Assembly (NCBI GenBank): GCA_001916965.1
Contig: MNTL01000047.1
Span: forward strand, 1 to 64,000
Length of the DNA stretch: 64,000 nucleotides
Direction: 5' to 3'
Origin: Roseburia sp. CAG:10041_57
GTDB lineage: Bacteria; Bacillota; Clostridia; Lachnospirales; Lachnospiraceae
Shown here: piece by piece, positions 7,710-16,578 of the stretch
Numbering within the stretch: the stretch's first letter is position 1
How the letters are laid out: each line of letters begins with the position of its first letter
The notes under the pieces: model-generated
Databases searched by the model: none
The model's input: only the letters and a program-made list of their open reading frames with translations
Told to the model about the DNA's origin: nothing
Position numbers and translations under genes: made by a program

Positions 7710-8021
7710 TTAAATCTTAATATCAAAACCGCCCTCTGGTTTCACAACTACACGTCCATCTGCCTGTTTGGAATTTCTGCGTCTGCCACCATTTCCCTGG
7801 TAGCTTCCCTTACTTTTCTCCTTGGCATCAAAACGTTCTTCTTTAAATTGTGAATTTTCAGAATGAACGACTTGTTTTGCTTTCTGATGCTCCTGTTTCA
7901 CTTCCTGGGCAAATATATTACCCTGATCGAGCATTGCCTTATGTGTCTCCTTCGTCTGATTCTGCAAAACATCCTGTGTCTGCTGAATCGTCCCATTCAG
8001 AATAATCGGACTGATTGCCAT
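7710..8021 (-). CDS. small basic protein in the flagellar operon, unknown function
   Basis: 103 aa, no membrane segment. The N-terminal half is helical and Gln/Lys-rich (QQTQDVLQNQTKETHKAML), the middle is strongly basic (GRRRNSKQADGR), and it ends in VVVKPEGGFDIKI. No family was recognised. It sits 27 nt downstream of fapA and 26 nt upstream of the DUF6115 gene with no intervening promoter, so it is very likely co-transcribed with the motility genes. Small size and helical N-terminus would suit an adaptor or chaperone, but nothing in the sequence proves it. Confidence 0.7.
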   Translation of the reverse strand: MAISPIILNGTIQQTQDVLQNQTKETHKAMLDQGNIFAQEVKQEHQKAKQVVHSENSQFKEERFDAKEKSKGSYQGNGGRRRNSKQADGRVVVKPEGGFDIKI

Positions 8022-8048
8022 ATTGTTCCTCCCCTCATATACAATAAT

Positions 8049-9638
8049 CTACAGATTCGTAGATGTAATATCTGCCCCTTTCTTGACTAATCTACAATAT
8101 GTATATTCATTTTTGACAGTCAATGTAGCTCCTGATATTGCAACTGCTACTCCCTGATACATTGTACCACCTATGTCAATATGTGCATTATCATCATACT
8201 TCAGACTTTCATCCAGTTGTGCAAGCTCAGCCAGTTCTTTCTGCAGTTTCTCCTGGGATTCTGCATACTGCTGCTGAAGAAGTTTCATGTTCTTGATCTG
8301 GTCTGGAGTCATTTTTGCTCCTGATTTGATTTTCATCGCAGTATTTTCAAGTACCTGGCGCATCTGGCTGATAGATTTGGATCTTTCACCTACACTCTTA
8401 TTCAGTATAGCCTGTCTCTTCTTAGTCTCCGGATCACTGCCCACTTCAATGATTGTCGCTGTTCCCATAGGAGAACCTGCATTCTTGACATTCACTGCTT
8501 TACTTGCTATAACTCTGCCACCGCTGATGAGTCCTTTGCCGGCTTCTGCATGTACTTCTGTTCCCGCTACAACTTTGGAATTCAATATCTGTTCTGCCTC
8601 TACAAAGCCATGGGCAGTTACTTCTGCTGCGGACAGGAATTTTGCAATAATATTTCCTCCTGCGACCAGCTTGCCTTTATTCTGTCCGTGCATGCCTCTG
8701 GCAATGACAATATCTCCGCCGGCTTCAATCACAGCACCTTCTACAACGCCATTTACAAATACATTACCATCTGTCTTGACGCTGAAATTCTCACATACAT
8801 TGCCTTTTACTTCTATATTACCATGATACTCAATGTTGCCGGTAGACGTACTGACATCATCAACACTGTATACATCTGAAACAAATACCGCACCTTCTAC
8901 CATTGAGACATGTCCATCCACCATGCTGAGCAGTTTATGTCCGTCTTCTGAAATCTCCAGATTTCTTCCATGATTAAAAGATGCCTTTTTCACTTCCCTT
9001 GCTGCAGTAACAGCTCCAAAGATATCTACTCCGTCTTCGCCTTTTTCTTCAGGGATAATCTCAGCAAGCACCTGTCCTTTTGTACAGTGGTGCAGCAGAT
9101 TCAGCTTAAAAAAGTCAACGCTTCCGTCCTCTTTTAATTCAGGTCTTGCGTCCACACTTGTATCAAAATAATAATTAATTGTAGCATCCTTACCGGCAGT
9201 TGGCAACTTACCTTTTGCAATTATAATATTTGTACAGTACTTTTTGTGAGAAAGTGCATCATGAATCGCATCCTTATCAATTCCATATTGGATTTTGTCC
9301 TGCTTGAGCTGTTCCATGATCTGTTCTTCGGTAATGCCTGCTCCACCGGTACTTGCCGGATAGAGTCTAAGTACTGCCGACATTTTATCACCCATGACAT
9401 ATATTTCACATTTCTCATCTACTGCGGGTATTTTTACTGAATTTAAAAAAAGGACAACCTCCTCTTCCTTTAACTGATATAGGGCAGAGTTGATTGCCAT
9501 AACATTATAGGGAACGCCAATCCGCTCAAGATACGATTTCAATTCGTTGACCTGTATCTTCTCACCACCATCTGTTGGTGGTATCAGGCGGACACTCGTT
9601 CCCTGTTCATTCACTGCGATCTGAAAATATCCGTTCAT
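8049..9638 (-). CDS. fapA: FapA family protein (DUF342, flagellar assembly protein A)
   Basis: 529 aa from ATG 9638. The frame opens six codons earlier, overlapping the fliA stop, but AAGG lies 8 nt before the inner ATG. The C-terminal half has the glycine-rich beta-helix pattern of DUF342/FapA (GNIEYHGNIEVKGNV, VEGAVIEAGGDIVIARGMHG), followed by a coiled coil near residues 405-465 and a small beta tail. Family members affect polar flagellation or cell-surface functions in several bacteria, and their mechanism is poorly known. It lies 14 nt after fliA in the operon, so it is expected to be produced with motility genes. Confidence 0.85.
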   Translation of the reverse strand: MNGYFQIAVNEQGTSVRLIPPTDGGEKIQVNELKSYLERIGVPYNVMAINSALYQLKEEEVVLFLNSVKIPAVDEKCEIYVMGDKMSAVLRLYPASTGGAGITEEQIMEQLKQDKIQYGIDKDAIHDALSHKKYCTNIIIAKGKLPTAGKDATINYYFDTSVDARPELKEDGSVDFFKLNLLHHCTKGQVLAEIIPEEKGEDGVDIFGAVTAAREVKKASFNHGRNLEISEDGHKLLSMVDGHVSMVEGAVFVSDVYSVDDVSTSTGNIEYHGNIEVKGNVCENFSVKTDGNVFVNGVVEGAVIEAGGDIVIARGMHGQNKGKLVAGGNIIAKFLSAAEVTAHGFVEAEQILNSKVVAGTEVHAEAGKGLISGGRVIASKAVNVKNAGSPMGTATIIEVGSDPETKKRQAILNKSVGERSKSISQMRQVLENTAMKIKSGAKMTPDQIKNMKLLQQQYAESQEKLQKELAELAQLDESLKYDDNAHIDIGGTMYQGVAVAISGATLTVKNEYTYCRLVKKGADITSTNL

Positions 9639-9652
9639 ATACACCTTCCCTT

Positions 9653-10417
9653 TCACATATTTAATATGCCAATATAATTGCCCATTTTTGTTTTCATTTT
9701 TTGCAGTGCTTTTGTATGTAATTGAGAAATTCTGGATTCTGATACTTCAAGTACACGGCTGATTTCTTTCAAGGTAAGGTCTTCATAATAATATAATAAA
9801 ACTACTTTTTTCTCCTTTTCCGTCAAAAGCTCCAGTGCCTCTTCCAGCATTTCTTTTAATTCGCTCTTCTCCACAACAGCCTCCGGCATCTCATAACTGC
9901 CTGCAGGACTTTTCTCGGAAGATATATCACTTCCCTGTTCAACATATTCATTCAGCGAGATTATATTGTTGGCTTTGAGCTGTGTCTGCCACTCAAGAAA
10001 TTCATCAGAAGAAATTCCAAGACCGGCTGCTACTTCTTCATCTGTAGCTTCCCGTCCTGTTCTCTGCTCAATATCCTTCATGACAGTATCCATCTGCTTC
10101 TGTCTCTGTCTGATTGTTCTGGGAATCCAGTCCATTTTACGTATCTGGTCTAAAATAGCCCCCCGGATTCTCAGACTCGCATATGTTTCAAACTTGACTT
10201 CTTTGGTTGTATCGAATTTGTCTATGGCATCAATCAGTCCGAAAACTCCATAACTGACCATATCGTCATATTCTACGCTGTATCCAAGATACATGCTCAA
10301 TCGACCAGCCACGACTTTTACCAATGGTGCATATTCAAGGATGATCTTCTCTCTTATTTCTGCTGTTCTTTGTCTGGTATAATCCTCCCAAAGTCTCTTA
10401 CGTGCTGCCTCGTTCAT
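9653..10417 (-). CDS. fliA: RNA polymerase sigma-28 factor FliA/SigD
   Basis: 254 aa. Region 2 is recognised as EYAPLVKVVAGRLSMYLG followed by YDDMVSYGVFGLIDAIDKFD; region 3 is GREATDEEVAAGLGISSDEF; region 4 is LKEISRVLEVSESRISQLHT. This is the FliA/WhiG class that directs late flagellar and chemotaxis promoters such as flagellin. It sits near the end of the fla/che operon, so its level depends on distal transcription, as with sigD in Bacillus subtilis. No FlgM anti-sigma factor is in this window. SD: GGGGTAAAGCG before the ATG. Confidence 0.96.
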   Translation of the reverse strand: MNEAARKRLWEDYTRQRTAEIREKIILEYAPLVKVVAGRLSMYLGYSVEYDDMVSYGVFGLIDAIDKFDTTKEVKFETYASLRIRGAILDQIRKMDWIPRTIRQRQKQMDTVMKDIEQRTGREATDEEVAAGLGISSDEFLEWQTQLKANNIISLNEYVEQGSDISSEKSPAGSYEMPEAVVEKSELKEMLEEALELLTEKEKKVVLLYYYEDLTLKEISRVLEVSESRISQLHTKALQKMKTKMGNYIGILNM

Positions 10418-10437
10418 CGCTTTACCCCACTTTACTT

Positions 10438-10824
10438 CTAGTCAAGATTCTCGTCTGTATAACCTTCCTCTTCGGAAGCATCTGCCATTTCAGATTGTCC
10501 TTCCTCTTCATCTGTTTCCTGGGCAGTTGGTTGTTCCTGTTGCTCTGAGCTGTCTGTATCTTCTGTTTCGTTTTCTTTTGTTATAACACTGTCAAAATCA
10601 GACTCACTGTCAAAATCTTCATCCATATCAGGAATGATTCTGGGTCTGATTGATTCATAGATGTATCTTACAATGTCTCCTATAACGTAAAAAATTACAA
10701 GTACAAGAAGTAATACCCATAACATGGTGAACAGGTCAAAATGCCTGATATACATAATAATAGACGCTATAGCACCTGCAAGAAGCATCAGAAACGGCGT
10801 AATAAGTTTTACCTTATTCTCCAT
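10438..10824 (-). CDS. two-TM membrane protein with acidic tail, unknown function
   Basis: 128 aa. Two close transmembrane helices occupy residues 6-45 (LITPFLMLLAGAIASIIMYI and MLWVLLLVLVIFYVIGDIV), followed by a short basic linker and a highly acidic, Glu/Asp/Ser/Gln-rich tail of about 65 residues ending EEGYTDENLD. Both ends are probably cytoplasmic. No family recognised. It sits between cheD and fliA with gaps of 15 and 20 nt. The layout would suit a membrane docking protein whose charged tail binds a partner, but that is speculation. Confidence 0.75.
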   Translation of the reverse strand: MENKVKLITPFLMLLAGAIASIIMYIRHFDLFTMLWVLLLVLVIFYVIGDIVRYIYESIRPRIIPDMDEDFDSESDFDSVITKENETEDTDSSEQQEQPTAQETDEEEGQSEMADASEEEGYTDENLD

Positions 10825-10839
10825 TACTACATTCCCCTT

Positions 10840-11325
10840 TTATATCGTTTTCTCCGGCTTGCCGGCTGACCTTATTATGAATTTACCGGTCTCTGGATAA
10901 AAAATTACCGTACGACCATAATTCAATCCGGTATCTTCTGCCTTGAGTGGAATGCCAAGCTGTTTTAATTTCTTTTTACTTGCTTCCACGTTACGTTCTC
11001 CAACACGCACCATATCAGATTTATTCTGGAAAGCAAACATCTGTGCTCCTCCCGCGATCTTTGCTTCCAGACGGGACTTATTACCACCAAGTGCAATAAT
11101 CTTCTTCACCAGATCTTCAATGCCTGTGTCGGCAAATTTATATCTATTGGAATTGTTCTCGATCTGCGTACTGTCCGGCAACATAACATGTGCCAGCCCA
11201 CCTACTTTGGTTATCGGATCTCTGATTGCTACCCCCACACAGGAACCTAACCCCAAAGTTGTAATGCCATCAGGACTCTTGCACACATTTAAATCGGCCA
11301 TTCCAACTTTTATGATTTCACTCAT
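10840..11325 (-). CDS. cheD: chemoreceptor glutamine deamidase CheD
   Basis: 161 aa, normal length. CheD deamidates Gln residues on chemoreceptors and binds CheC, stimulating its phosphatase activity. The catalytic Thr, Cys and His are all present in TTLGLGSCVGVAIRDP and GGLAHVMLP, followed by the family motifs KIAGGAQMF and VGERNVEA. It lies 30 nt after cheC, as expected for partner proteins. SD: GAGG before the ATG. Confidence 0.96.
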   Translation of the reverse strand: MSEIIKVGMADLNVCKSPDGITTLGLGSCVGVAIRDPITKVGGLAHVMLPDSTQIENNSNRYKFADTGIEDLVKKIIALGGNKSRLEAKIAGGAQMFAFQNKSDMVRVGERNVEASKKKLKQLGIPLKAEDTGLNYGRTVIFYPETGKFIIRSAGKPEKTI

Positions 11326-11355
11326 GGTTTTTGCCTCTTTTCTATGTGCAATTCC

Positions 11356-11967
11356 TTATAATCCAAGTGCCTTTAGAATCTTTGCATAAGAATCAAGATC
11401 CGGAAGCAGGATAAAGTATCCGTTCAAATCCACTTCATCTGTAAACTGTGTCTGGATCAGCAGAATCTTGTCTCCCATAATACCAAATTCAATCGCAGGA
11501 ACACTGAGAATAGCATTTAACATGTCAATACTCAGGTCTGGTACAGAAGGCACCATTTTAAGATTGGTCAGCTGTGACAAAGAGTTAAGATATGCACCTG
11601 TAATGATATTTCCTATCTCTTTTAAAGCTGAAATTCCCATTTCATCCAATCCATCCTGTAAAGGCATACCCATCAGTTTTTCAACAAGACTTTTGGCTGC
11701 TTCCTGCTCCAGAATAAACATCATACTGCCGGTGATATCTCCCTCTACCGCCAGATAAATACCTGCAACTATCTGTTCTTCACCGCCCATGACTTCTCCG
11801 ACTTCATTGAAGTTCAGAAGTCTGACCTGTGGAACCTTCATATCTACTTTGCACTGAAGCATCTGGGCAAGCGCCGTTGTTGCGTTGCCTGCCCCGATGT
11901 TTCCAAGTTCCTTTAATACATCATAATATTCCTGTGAGACTTTTTCAAAACTCATATTATCTGTCAT
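11356..11967 (-). CDS. cheC: CheY-P phosphatase CheC
   Basis: 203 aa. CheC removes phosphate from CheY-P and is the partner of CheD. Both halves carry the active-site pattern [D/S]-x3-E-x2-N with a downstream Pro: DVLKELGNIGAGNATTAL and SALKEIGNIITGAYLNSL. Both sites therefore look competent. The start has AGGAG 9 nt upstream. It lies between cheW and cheD. Confidence 0.96.
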   Translation of the reverse strand: MTDNMSFEKVSQEYYDVLKELGNIGAGNATTALAQMLQCKVDMKVPQVRLLNFNEVGEVMGGEEQIVAGIYLAVEGDITGSMMFILEQEAAKSLVEKLMGMPLQDGLDEMGISALKEIGNIITGAYLNSLSQLTNLKMVPSVPDLSIDMLNAILSVPAIEFGIMGDKILLIQTQFTDEVDLNGYFILLPDLDSYAKILKALGL

Positions 11968-11999
11968 ATACCAAGCTCCTGTCTTTTGGAAAAGACTTA

Positions 12000-12494
12000 T
12001 TATCCTTCGTTTTCTGCAAGGACTGTGTCAATGTTCAGTAAGGAAATCAGCTTATCATCGTATTTACCTACTCCCATCAGGAATTTAGCCTTCTCATCCT
12101 TGTCATAGGAAACACGTTCTACATGCTCTTCATCAAGAGTGACTACTTCTTTCACTTCATCAACAAGAACACCTATAGATTCGTGCTGATCAATATTCAG
12201 AATAATAATTCTGGTCTTCTTTGTAATCTCATCTTCAGGGAGTCCCATCTTCAGTCTCAGGCTGATAATAGGGATTACAACACCTCTCAAATTGATTACA
12301 CCTTTAATATAATCTGCTACTTTTGGTACTCTTGTAATCATCTGCATTCTGACAATTGTTGATATATATTTGATATCAATACCATACTGTTCATCTCCCA
12401 GCTGAGTTACAATGTACTGGGTCGTATCATATTCAACAGGACGATTCAGGCTCTCAAGGCGCTGCTGTTCATCCATAGTCTTTAATTCATCCAT
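12000..12494 (-). CDS. cheW: chemotaxis coupling protein CheW
   Basis: 164 aa. A single CheW domain (ITRVPKVADYIKGVINLRGV, VIPIISLRLKMGLP, GVLVDEVKEVVTLDEEHVE) links chemoreceptors to CheA in signalling arrays at the membrane. The N-terminal 20 residues are a short Gln/Glu-rich extension. It lies between cheA and cheC. Confidence 0.96.
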   Translation of the reverse strand: MDELKTMDEQQRLESLNRPVEYDTTQYIVTQLGDEQYGIDIKYISTIVRMQMITRVPKVADYIKGVINLRGVVIPIISLRLKMGLPEDEITKKTRIIILNIDQHESIGVLVDEVKEVVTLDEEHVERVSYDKDEKAKFLMGVGKYDDKLISLLNIDTVLAENEG

Positions 12495-12531
12495 ACTCTA
12501 ACCATACCTTTCCTCAAACCATGATCTGCTT

Positions 12532-14673
12532 CTAAATCAGTGCGTTAGCATCCAGAATCAGTGCTACTTCACCGTTTCCAAGAATTGTTGCACCACTTAT
12601 CATCTTCGGCACTTTGATGTACTTGCCCATAGATTTGATAACAATTTCCTGCTGTCCAATCAATTCATCTACAACAAGTCCTGCCTGTTTATCACCCTTC
12701 TTAACAATGATGACTGTAAGGTTCTTGTTATTATCGGTATTGCTGGATTCGATATCAAGGATCTTGTTCATACGGATAATAGGAATTACAGTTCCTCTGA
12801 TATGGATTACTTCTTTTGCCTGTACCAGTTTAATATCTTCTGGAGAAATATCTTCTATTGTCTGAATGGAGCCAAGAGAAATTGCATATTTCTCATTTCC
12901 AATTACTACCATTAATGCCTGTATAATAGCCAGTGTCAATGGAAGTCTGACAATGAAAGTACTTCCTTCGCCAAGCTTGGTCTTAACTTCTACTTCACCA
13001 CTTAAAGATTCAATCTTGGATTTTACAACATCAAGACCAACTCCACGTCCGGATACATCTGTAACTTTCTTAGCAGTAGAGAAGCTTGGAAGGAATAACA
13101 GATCAATGACCTCCTTCTCTGTCATGGATTCTGCCTGCTCTGCTGTAATCGTACCACGTTCGATAGCTTTTGCCTTAACTGCCTCTGTATCAATACCGGC
13201 ACCATCATCTCTGACTTCAATTACTACGTTGTTGCCATCCTGATATGCATCCAGGAAAATAGATCCGACTTCAGGTTTGCCTTTTGCAACTCTGACATCA
13301 TTTGGTTCAAGTCCATGGTCTGCTGAATTTCGCAGCATATGCATCAGAGGATCTCCGATTTCATCTACTACAGTTCTGTCAAGTTCTGTATCTTCACCAG
13401 TCATATACAGTTCCATTTTCTTATCCAGCTTCTTGGATAAATCACGGATCATTCTCGGGAACTTGCTGACAATGCTTTCGATAGGCACCATTCGTACCTT
13501 CATAACAGATTCATGAATATTGGTAGTAACGCTCTCCAGATATTCGATCTGTTCATTTACATTACTGTTATTGTCACTGCCCTGTGCCATAGTAGCGGCT
13601 ACCAGAGAGTTCTTTGCAATAATCAGCTCTGATACCAGGTTCATCAGATTATCCAGCTTCTCAATATCAACTCTGACAGTTCTGTTCACTACAGGCTTGG
13701 ATATTGCCTTTTTAGCTTCCTGTTTTGCAGGAGCTGCAGGTTGTGCTGTTGCGGGCTTAGCCTGTGTTGTAGTTGCCTGTGCTGTTGTAGTTGCTGCAGG
13801 CTGTTCCTGTTTTTCTTCCGGCTGAGCAGGTGCTGGTTCCTGTGCAGCTTCTTCTTTTGCTTTTTCTTCAGGAGCTGCTGTCATCTGATATTCTTCGCAA
13901 TATACTTCTGCGATTTCGGATACGCTCTTAATTGCAGCAATTACTTCATCTTTGGTATTGCCTGAAATAAAGATCAGACTGAATGTAAGATCAAATTTCT
14001 CATCTTCAATATCCTGAGCTGTAGGAACAGATACGATGACTTCTCCTAATTTCTCCAATGCCTTGAATACAAGGAAAGCTCTTGCTGCCTTCAGAACGCA
14101 GGACTCATCTACATATACTGTAATGCCAAACACATTAAGCTTCTCACCGTGTGCTTTATCAACCAGCATACGTTCTGTATCATTCAGTTTAATCTCTCTC
14201 CACTTTTCTTTCTCATTACCGGAAGTACTCTCTGCAGCAGGTGCTGTTGCAGCAACGGGAGCCTCTTTCTCTGCTTTGGCTTCTTTTTCTTCCTTATTGA
14301 GCATATCATTTAAGGATTTGATCAATTCTGCATTATCATTTGTTCCTTCTTCTGTTGTCTGCTGGATATTAGCCAGATACTCTTCCAGAGCGTCCAGACA
14401 GTTGAAAAGGATATCTATCATTTCCGGCTGTACTTTAATTGTGCCATTTCTGACTTCTGAGAACACATTCTCCATATCATGCGTAAGATTCTGCATACGC
14501 TTATATCCCATGGTTCCAGCCATTCCTTTCAGGGAATGTGCCGCACGGAATATTTCATTGATAGTATCCATGTTCTCTGGTTCCTGTTCCAGTTCCAGAA
14601 TCTGTGTATTCAGGTTCTGTAAATGTTCCTTTGTTTCATCAAGGAAAATCTCAAGATATTGACTTGTGTCCAT
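12532..14673 (-). CDS. cheA: chemotaxis histidine kinase CheA
   Basis: 713 aa from ATG 14673. The frame opens earlier, but MDTSQYLEIFLDET is the canonical P1 start, with GGGGG upstream and only 1 nt after the cheB stop. Domains: P1 phosphotransfer with His46 in FRAAHSLKGMAGTMG; P2 response-regulator docking (about 155-265); a long Ala/Pro/Gln/Thr-rich linker; P3 dimerisation with VRVDIEKLDNLMNLVSELI; P4 ATPase (HMLRNSADHGLE, DDGAGID, GRGVGLDVVK); and a P5 CheW-like domain. It phosphorylates CheY and CheB in response to receptor state. Confidence 0.97.
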   Translation of the reverse strand: MDTSQYLEIFLDETKEHLQNLNTQILELEQEPENMDTINEIFRAAHSLKGMAGTMGYKRMQNLTHDMENVFSEVRNGTIKVQPEMIDILFNCLDALEEYLANIQQTTEEGTNDNAELIKSLNDMLNKEEKEAKAEKEAPVAATAPAAESTSGNEKEKWREIKLNDTERMLVDKAHGEKLNVFGITVYVDESCVLKAARAFLVFKALEKLGEVIVSVPTAQDIEDEKFDLTFSLIFISGNTKDEVIAAIKSVSEIAEVYCEEYQMTAAPEEKAKEEAAQEPAPAQPEEKQEQPAATTTAQATTTQAKPATAQPAAPAKQEAKKAISKPVVNRTVRVDIEKLDNLMNLVSELIIAKNSLVAATMAQGSDNNSNVNEQIEYLESVTTNIHESVMKVRMVPIESIVSKFPRMIRDLSKKLDKKMELYMTGEDTELDRTVVDEIGDPLMHMLRNSADHGLEPNDVRVAKGKPEVGSIFLDAYQDGNNVVIEVRDDGAGIDTEAVKAKAIERGTITAEQAESMTEKEVIDLLFLPSFSTAKKVTDVSGRGVGLDVVKSKIESLSGEVEVKTKLGEGSTFIVRLPLTLAIIQALMVVIGNEKYAISLGSIQTIEDISPEDIKLVQAKEVIHIRGTVIPIIRMNKILDIESSNTDNNKNLTVIIVKKGDKQAGLVVDELIGQQEIVIKSMGKYIKVPKMISGATILGNGEVALILDANALI

Positions 14674-14674
14674 T

Positions 14675-15784
14675 CTACTTGACCCCCACATTCATTATTA
14701 TTTCCTGGGCCACGTCATCCAAACCGACTACCTGATTGACTAAACCTGCTGCTGCTATACTTTTCGGCATTCCATATACTGTGGATGTTGCTTCATCCTG
14801 CGCAATGACGTGTATCTTTTTTGCAGTTTCCAAATTCACGATTCCTTTGGTTCCATCTGCTCCCATTCCTGTAAGTACAACACATACAATCTGGGAATAA
14901 GGACTCGTCTTCAGTGATTCATACATATAATTGGCACAAGGCTTAACGCCCTCTCTGGGTGGTTCATCTGAATAACGGATTGTACATTTCCCTCCGCGGG
15001 TATCTACATTCATATGTTTACCCCCACGTGCGATGTATACAACTCCATTCTCCAGTATATCCCCTTCTGCTGCTTCTTTTACTTTAATTTTACTCAGTGA
15101 ATTCAGTCTTTCCGCTAATGATTGTGTAAAGCCTTGAGGCATATGCTGTACAATCAGTACAGGTGCTGCAAGCTCCGCCGGAAGTCTTGGGATTACACTC
15201 TGCAAAGCTTTGGGACCGCCTGTAGAACATGCAATTGCTACAAGCTTCTGTCCATGGACTACCGGTGTGGTCTTTCTTACAATATCAACCAGTTTACGGG
15301 TACTTTCTTCACTTTTCTTGATAGATACTGCCGATTCCCTTGGAATATTGGTCTGTGGACTCGATACAACCGCTTTGAGAATATCCAAAAATCTTGTTTT
15401 AAAATCATTTCCTCTTAAATAGAGAATATTTGCTGGTTTCTCAATGAAATCAATTGCACCTAATTCCAGTGCCTCCATAGTGACCGATGCACCCTCTTTG
15501 GTATCTGTGCTGGCCATCATGATTCGGGCTCTTATCTTATCTTTCTGCAGCATCTGAAGGAGCTGAATACCATCCATCTTTGGCATATTCACATCAAGAA
15601 CCACACCATCATAGGTGTTTTTCTTCAGAAACTCATATGCTTTTTCTCCATCTGTTGCCTGTTCAATCACTTGAAATCGTTCATCTGAGTTGATTATATC
15701 ACACATGACTCTTCTCATGAGTGCAGAGTCATCAACTACCAATATTTTTTTCTTATTTTTTGGTGCATTTAATGATATTGTCAT
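14675..15784 (-). CDS. cheB: chemotaxis response regulator methylesterase CheB
   Basis: 369 aa. The N-terminal receiver domain has phospho-acceptor Asp64 (VVLDVNMPKMDG) and acidic VVDDS; a linker of about 50 residues follows, then the C-terminal methylesterase with catalytic Ser in ACSTGGPKAL, His in VQHMPQGF and Asp in GMGADGTKG. It removes methyl groups from chemoreceptor glutamates. It lies 8 nt after the PilZ gene. No cheR methyltransferase is in the window. Confidence 0.97.
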   Translation of the reverse strand: MTISLNAPKNKKKILVVDDSALMRRVMCDIINSDERFQVIEQATDGEKAYEFLKKNTYDGVVLDVNMPKMDGIQLLQMLQKDKIRARIMMASTDTKEGASVTMEALELGAIDFIEKPANILYLRGNDFKTRFLDILKAVVSSPQTNIPRESAVSIKKSEESTRKLVDIVRKTTPVVHGQKLVAIACSTGGPKALQSVIPRLPAELAAPVLIVQHMPQGFTQSLAERLNSLSKIKVKEAAEGDILENGVVYIARGGKHMNVDTRGGKCTIRYSDEPPREGVKPCANYMYESLKTSPYSQIVCVVLTGMGADGTKGIVNLETAKKIHVIAQDEATSTVYGMPKSIAAAGLVNQVVGLDDVAQEIIMNVGVK

Positions 15785-15792
15785 ACTTTTTA

Positions 15793-16515
15793 TTAACCTT
15801 TTCCATTTTTTCTGTTTTTACGTTCTTCATTAAAAATGTACTTGATGATATCTTCCCGTGTTGTGGTATTCATCTTTAAAAATTTCACACGATTCTGATA
15901 TTCATCCGCGCGATTTGGTATCTGCTCTGAAGATAATACCATTGCTGCCATGTTGAATTCTTTTTCCTTGTCTGCAATCTCCAGTTTATACTTCAGATAC
16001 AATACAGTGCCCTGACGATATGGTGTACGTGACACAAAGCGGAGCCCCCCTCCGCTTATATCTACAATAACACCTCTTAACATATCTGCATCGGATATCA
16101 GATATCCAAGATTCTTACTGAATGCCTCCACCTCAGCTTTATTCAGTTCTCTCATCTTCATCTCAATCACACAGTTAAAGCGATAATATTCTCTTCGCTG
16201 GAACTTATGCAGATTGGTGATCATTTCAGCGATCAATACATATGTATTATTAATTTTATCTCTGTCGAGAATGCGTACATTTGCACGATACATGCCTCCA
16301 TGTGAGAAGAAGCAGACCTCGTATTCTCCATCAACCGGGAGCAGAACAAGCTTGCTCTGCTCCATAGGCATTACGATTTCTATTCTTCCATCATCCAACA
16401 CATCATAAACTGTGGACTTGTAGAGTCGGACTCCTTCTGAGCCATCCGGCAGTTTTACATCTGTTGTGGATTTCATCTCCAGTTTATCTCCCGGAGAAAT
16501 GAATTTCTCTATCAT
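15793..16515 (-). CDS. PilZ-domain c-di-GMP-binding flagellar brake protein (YcgR-like)
   Basis: 240 aa from ATG 16515. The frame opens at 16560, but AGGAGG lies 5 nt before the internal ATG, giving MIEKFISPGDKLEMK, a typical YcgR/PilZN start. The N-terminal PilZN-type domain (1-105) is followed by a PilZ domain with the binding motif QRREYYR and the paired DISGGG. This class binds c-di-GMP and slows or biases the motor in characterised bacteria. Its place between flhG and cheB suggests co-expression with the motor, but the target is unproven. Confidence 0.88.
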   Translation of the reverse strand: MIEKFISPGDKLEMKSTTDVKLPDGSEGVRLYKSTVYDVLDDGRIEIVMPMEQSKLVLLPVDGEYEVCFFSHGGMYRANVRILDRDKINNTYVLIAEMITNLHKFQRREYYRFNCVIEMKMRELNKAEVEAFSKNLGYLISDADMLRGVIVDISGGGLRFVSRTPYRQGTVLYLKYKLEIADKEKEFNMAAMVLSSEQIPNRADEYQNRVKFLKMNTTTREDIIKYIFNEERKNRKNGKG

Positions 16516-16578
16516 AGAATCCTCCTGATCCAGTTTTCTTGCTTCTCCAAAACTATACATATCCCCCCAGCCTTTCTG

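Noticed and set aside
13740..13850. Plus-strand Cys-rich frame opposite the CheA linker
   Set aside because: It is the shadow of the Ala/Gln/Thr-rich CheA linker; no start signal.
12532..15784. Loss of cheR as a sign of a broken chemotaxis system
   Set aside because: cheR is outside the fla/che operon in Bacillus too; its absence from this window is not evidence of loss.
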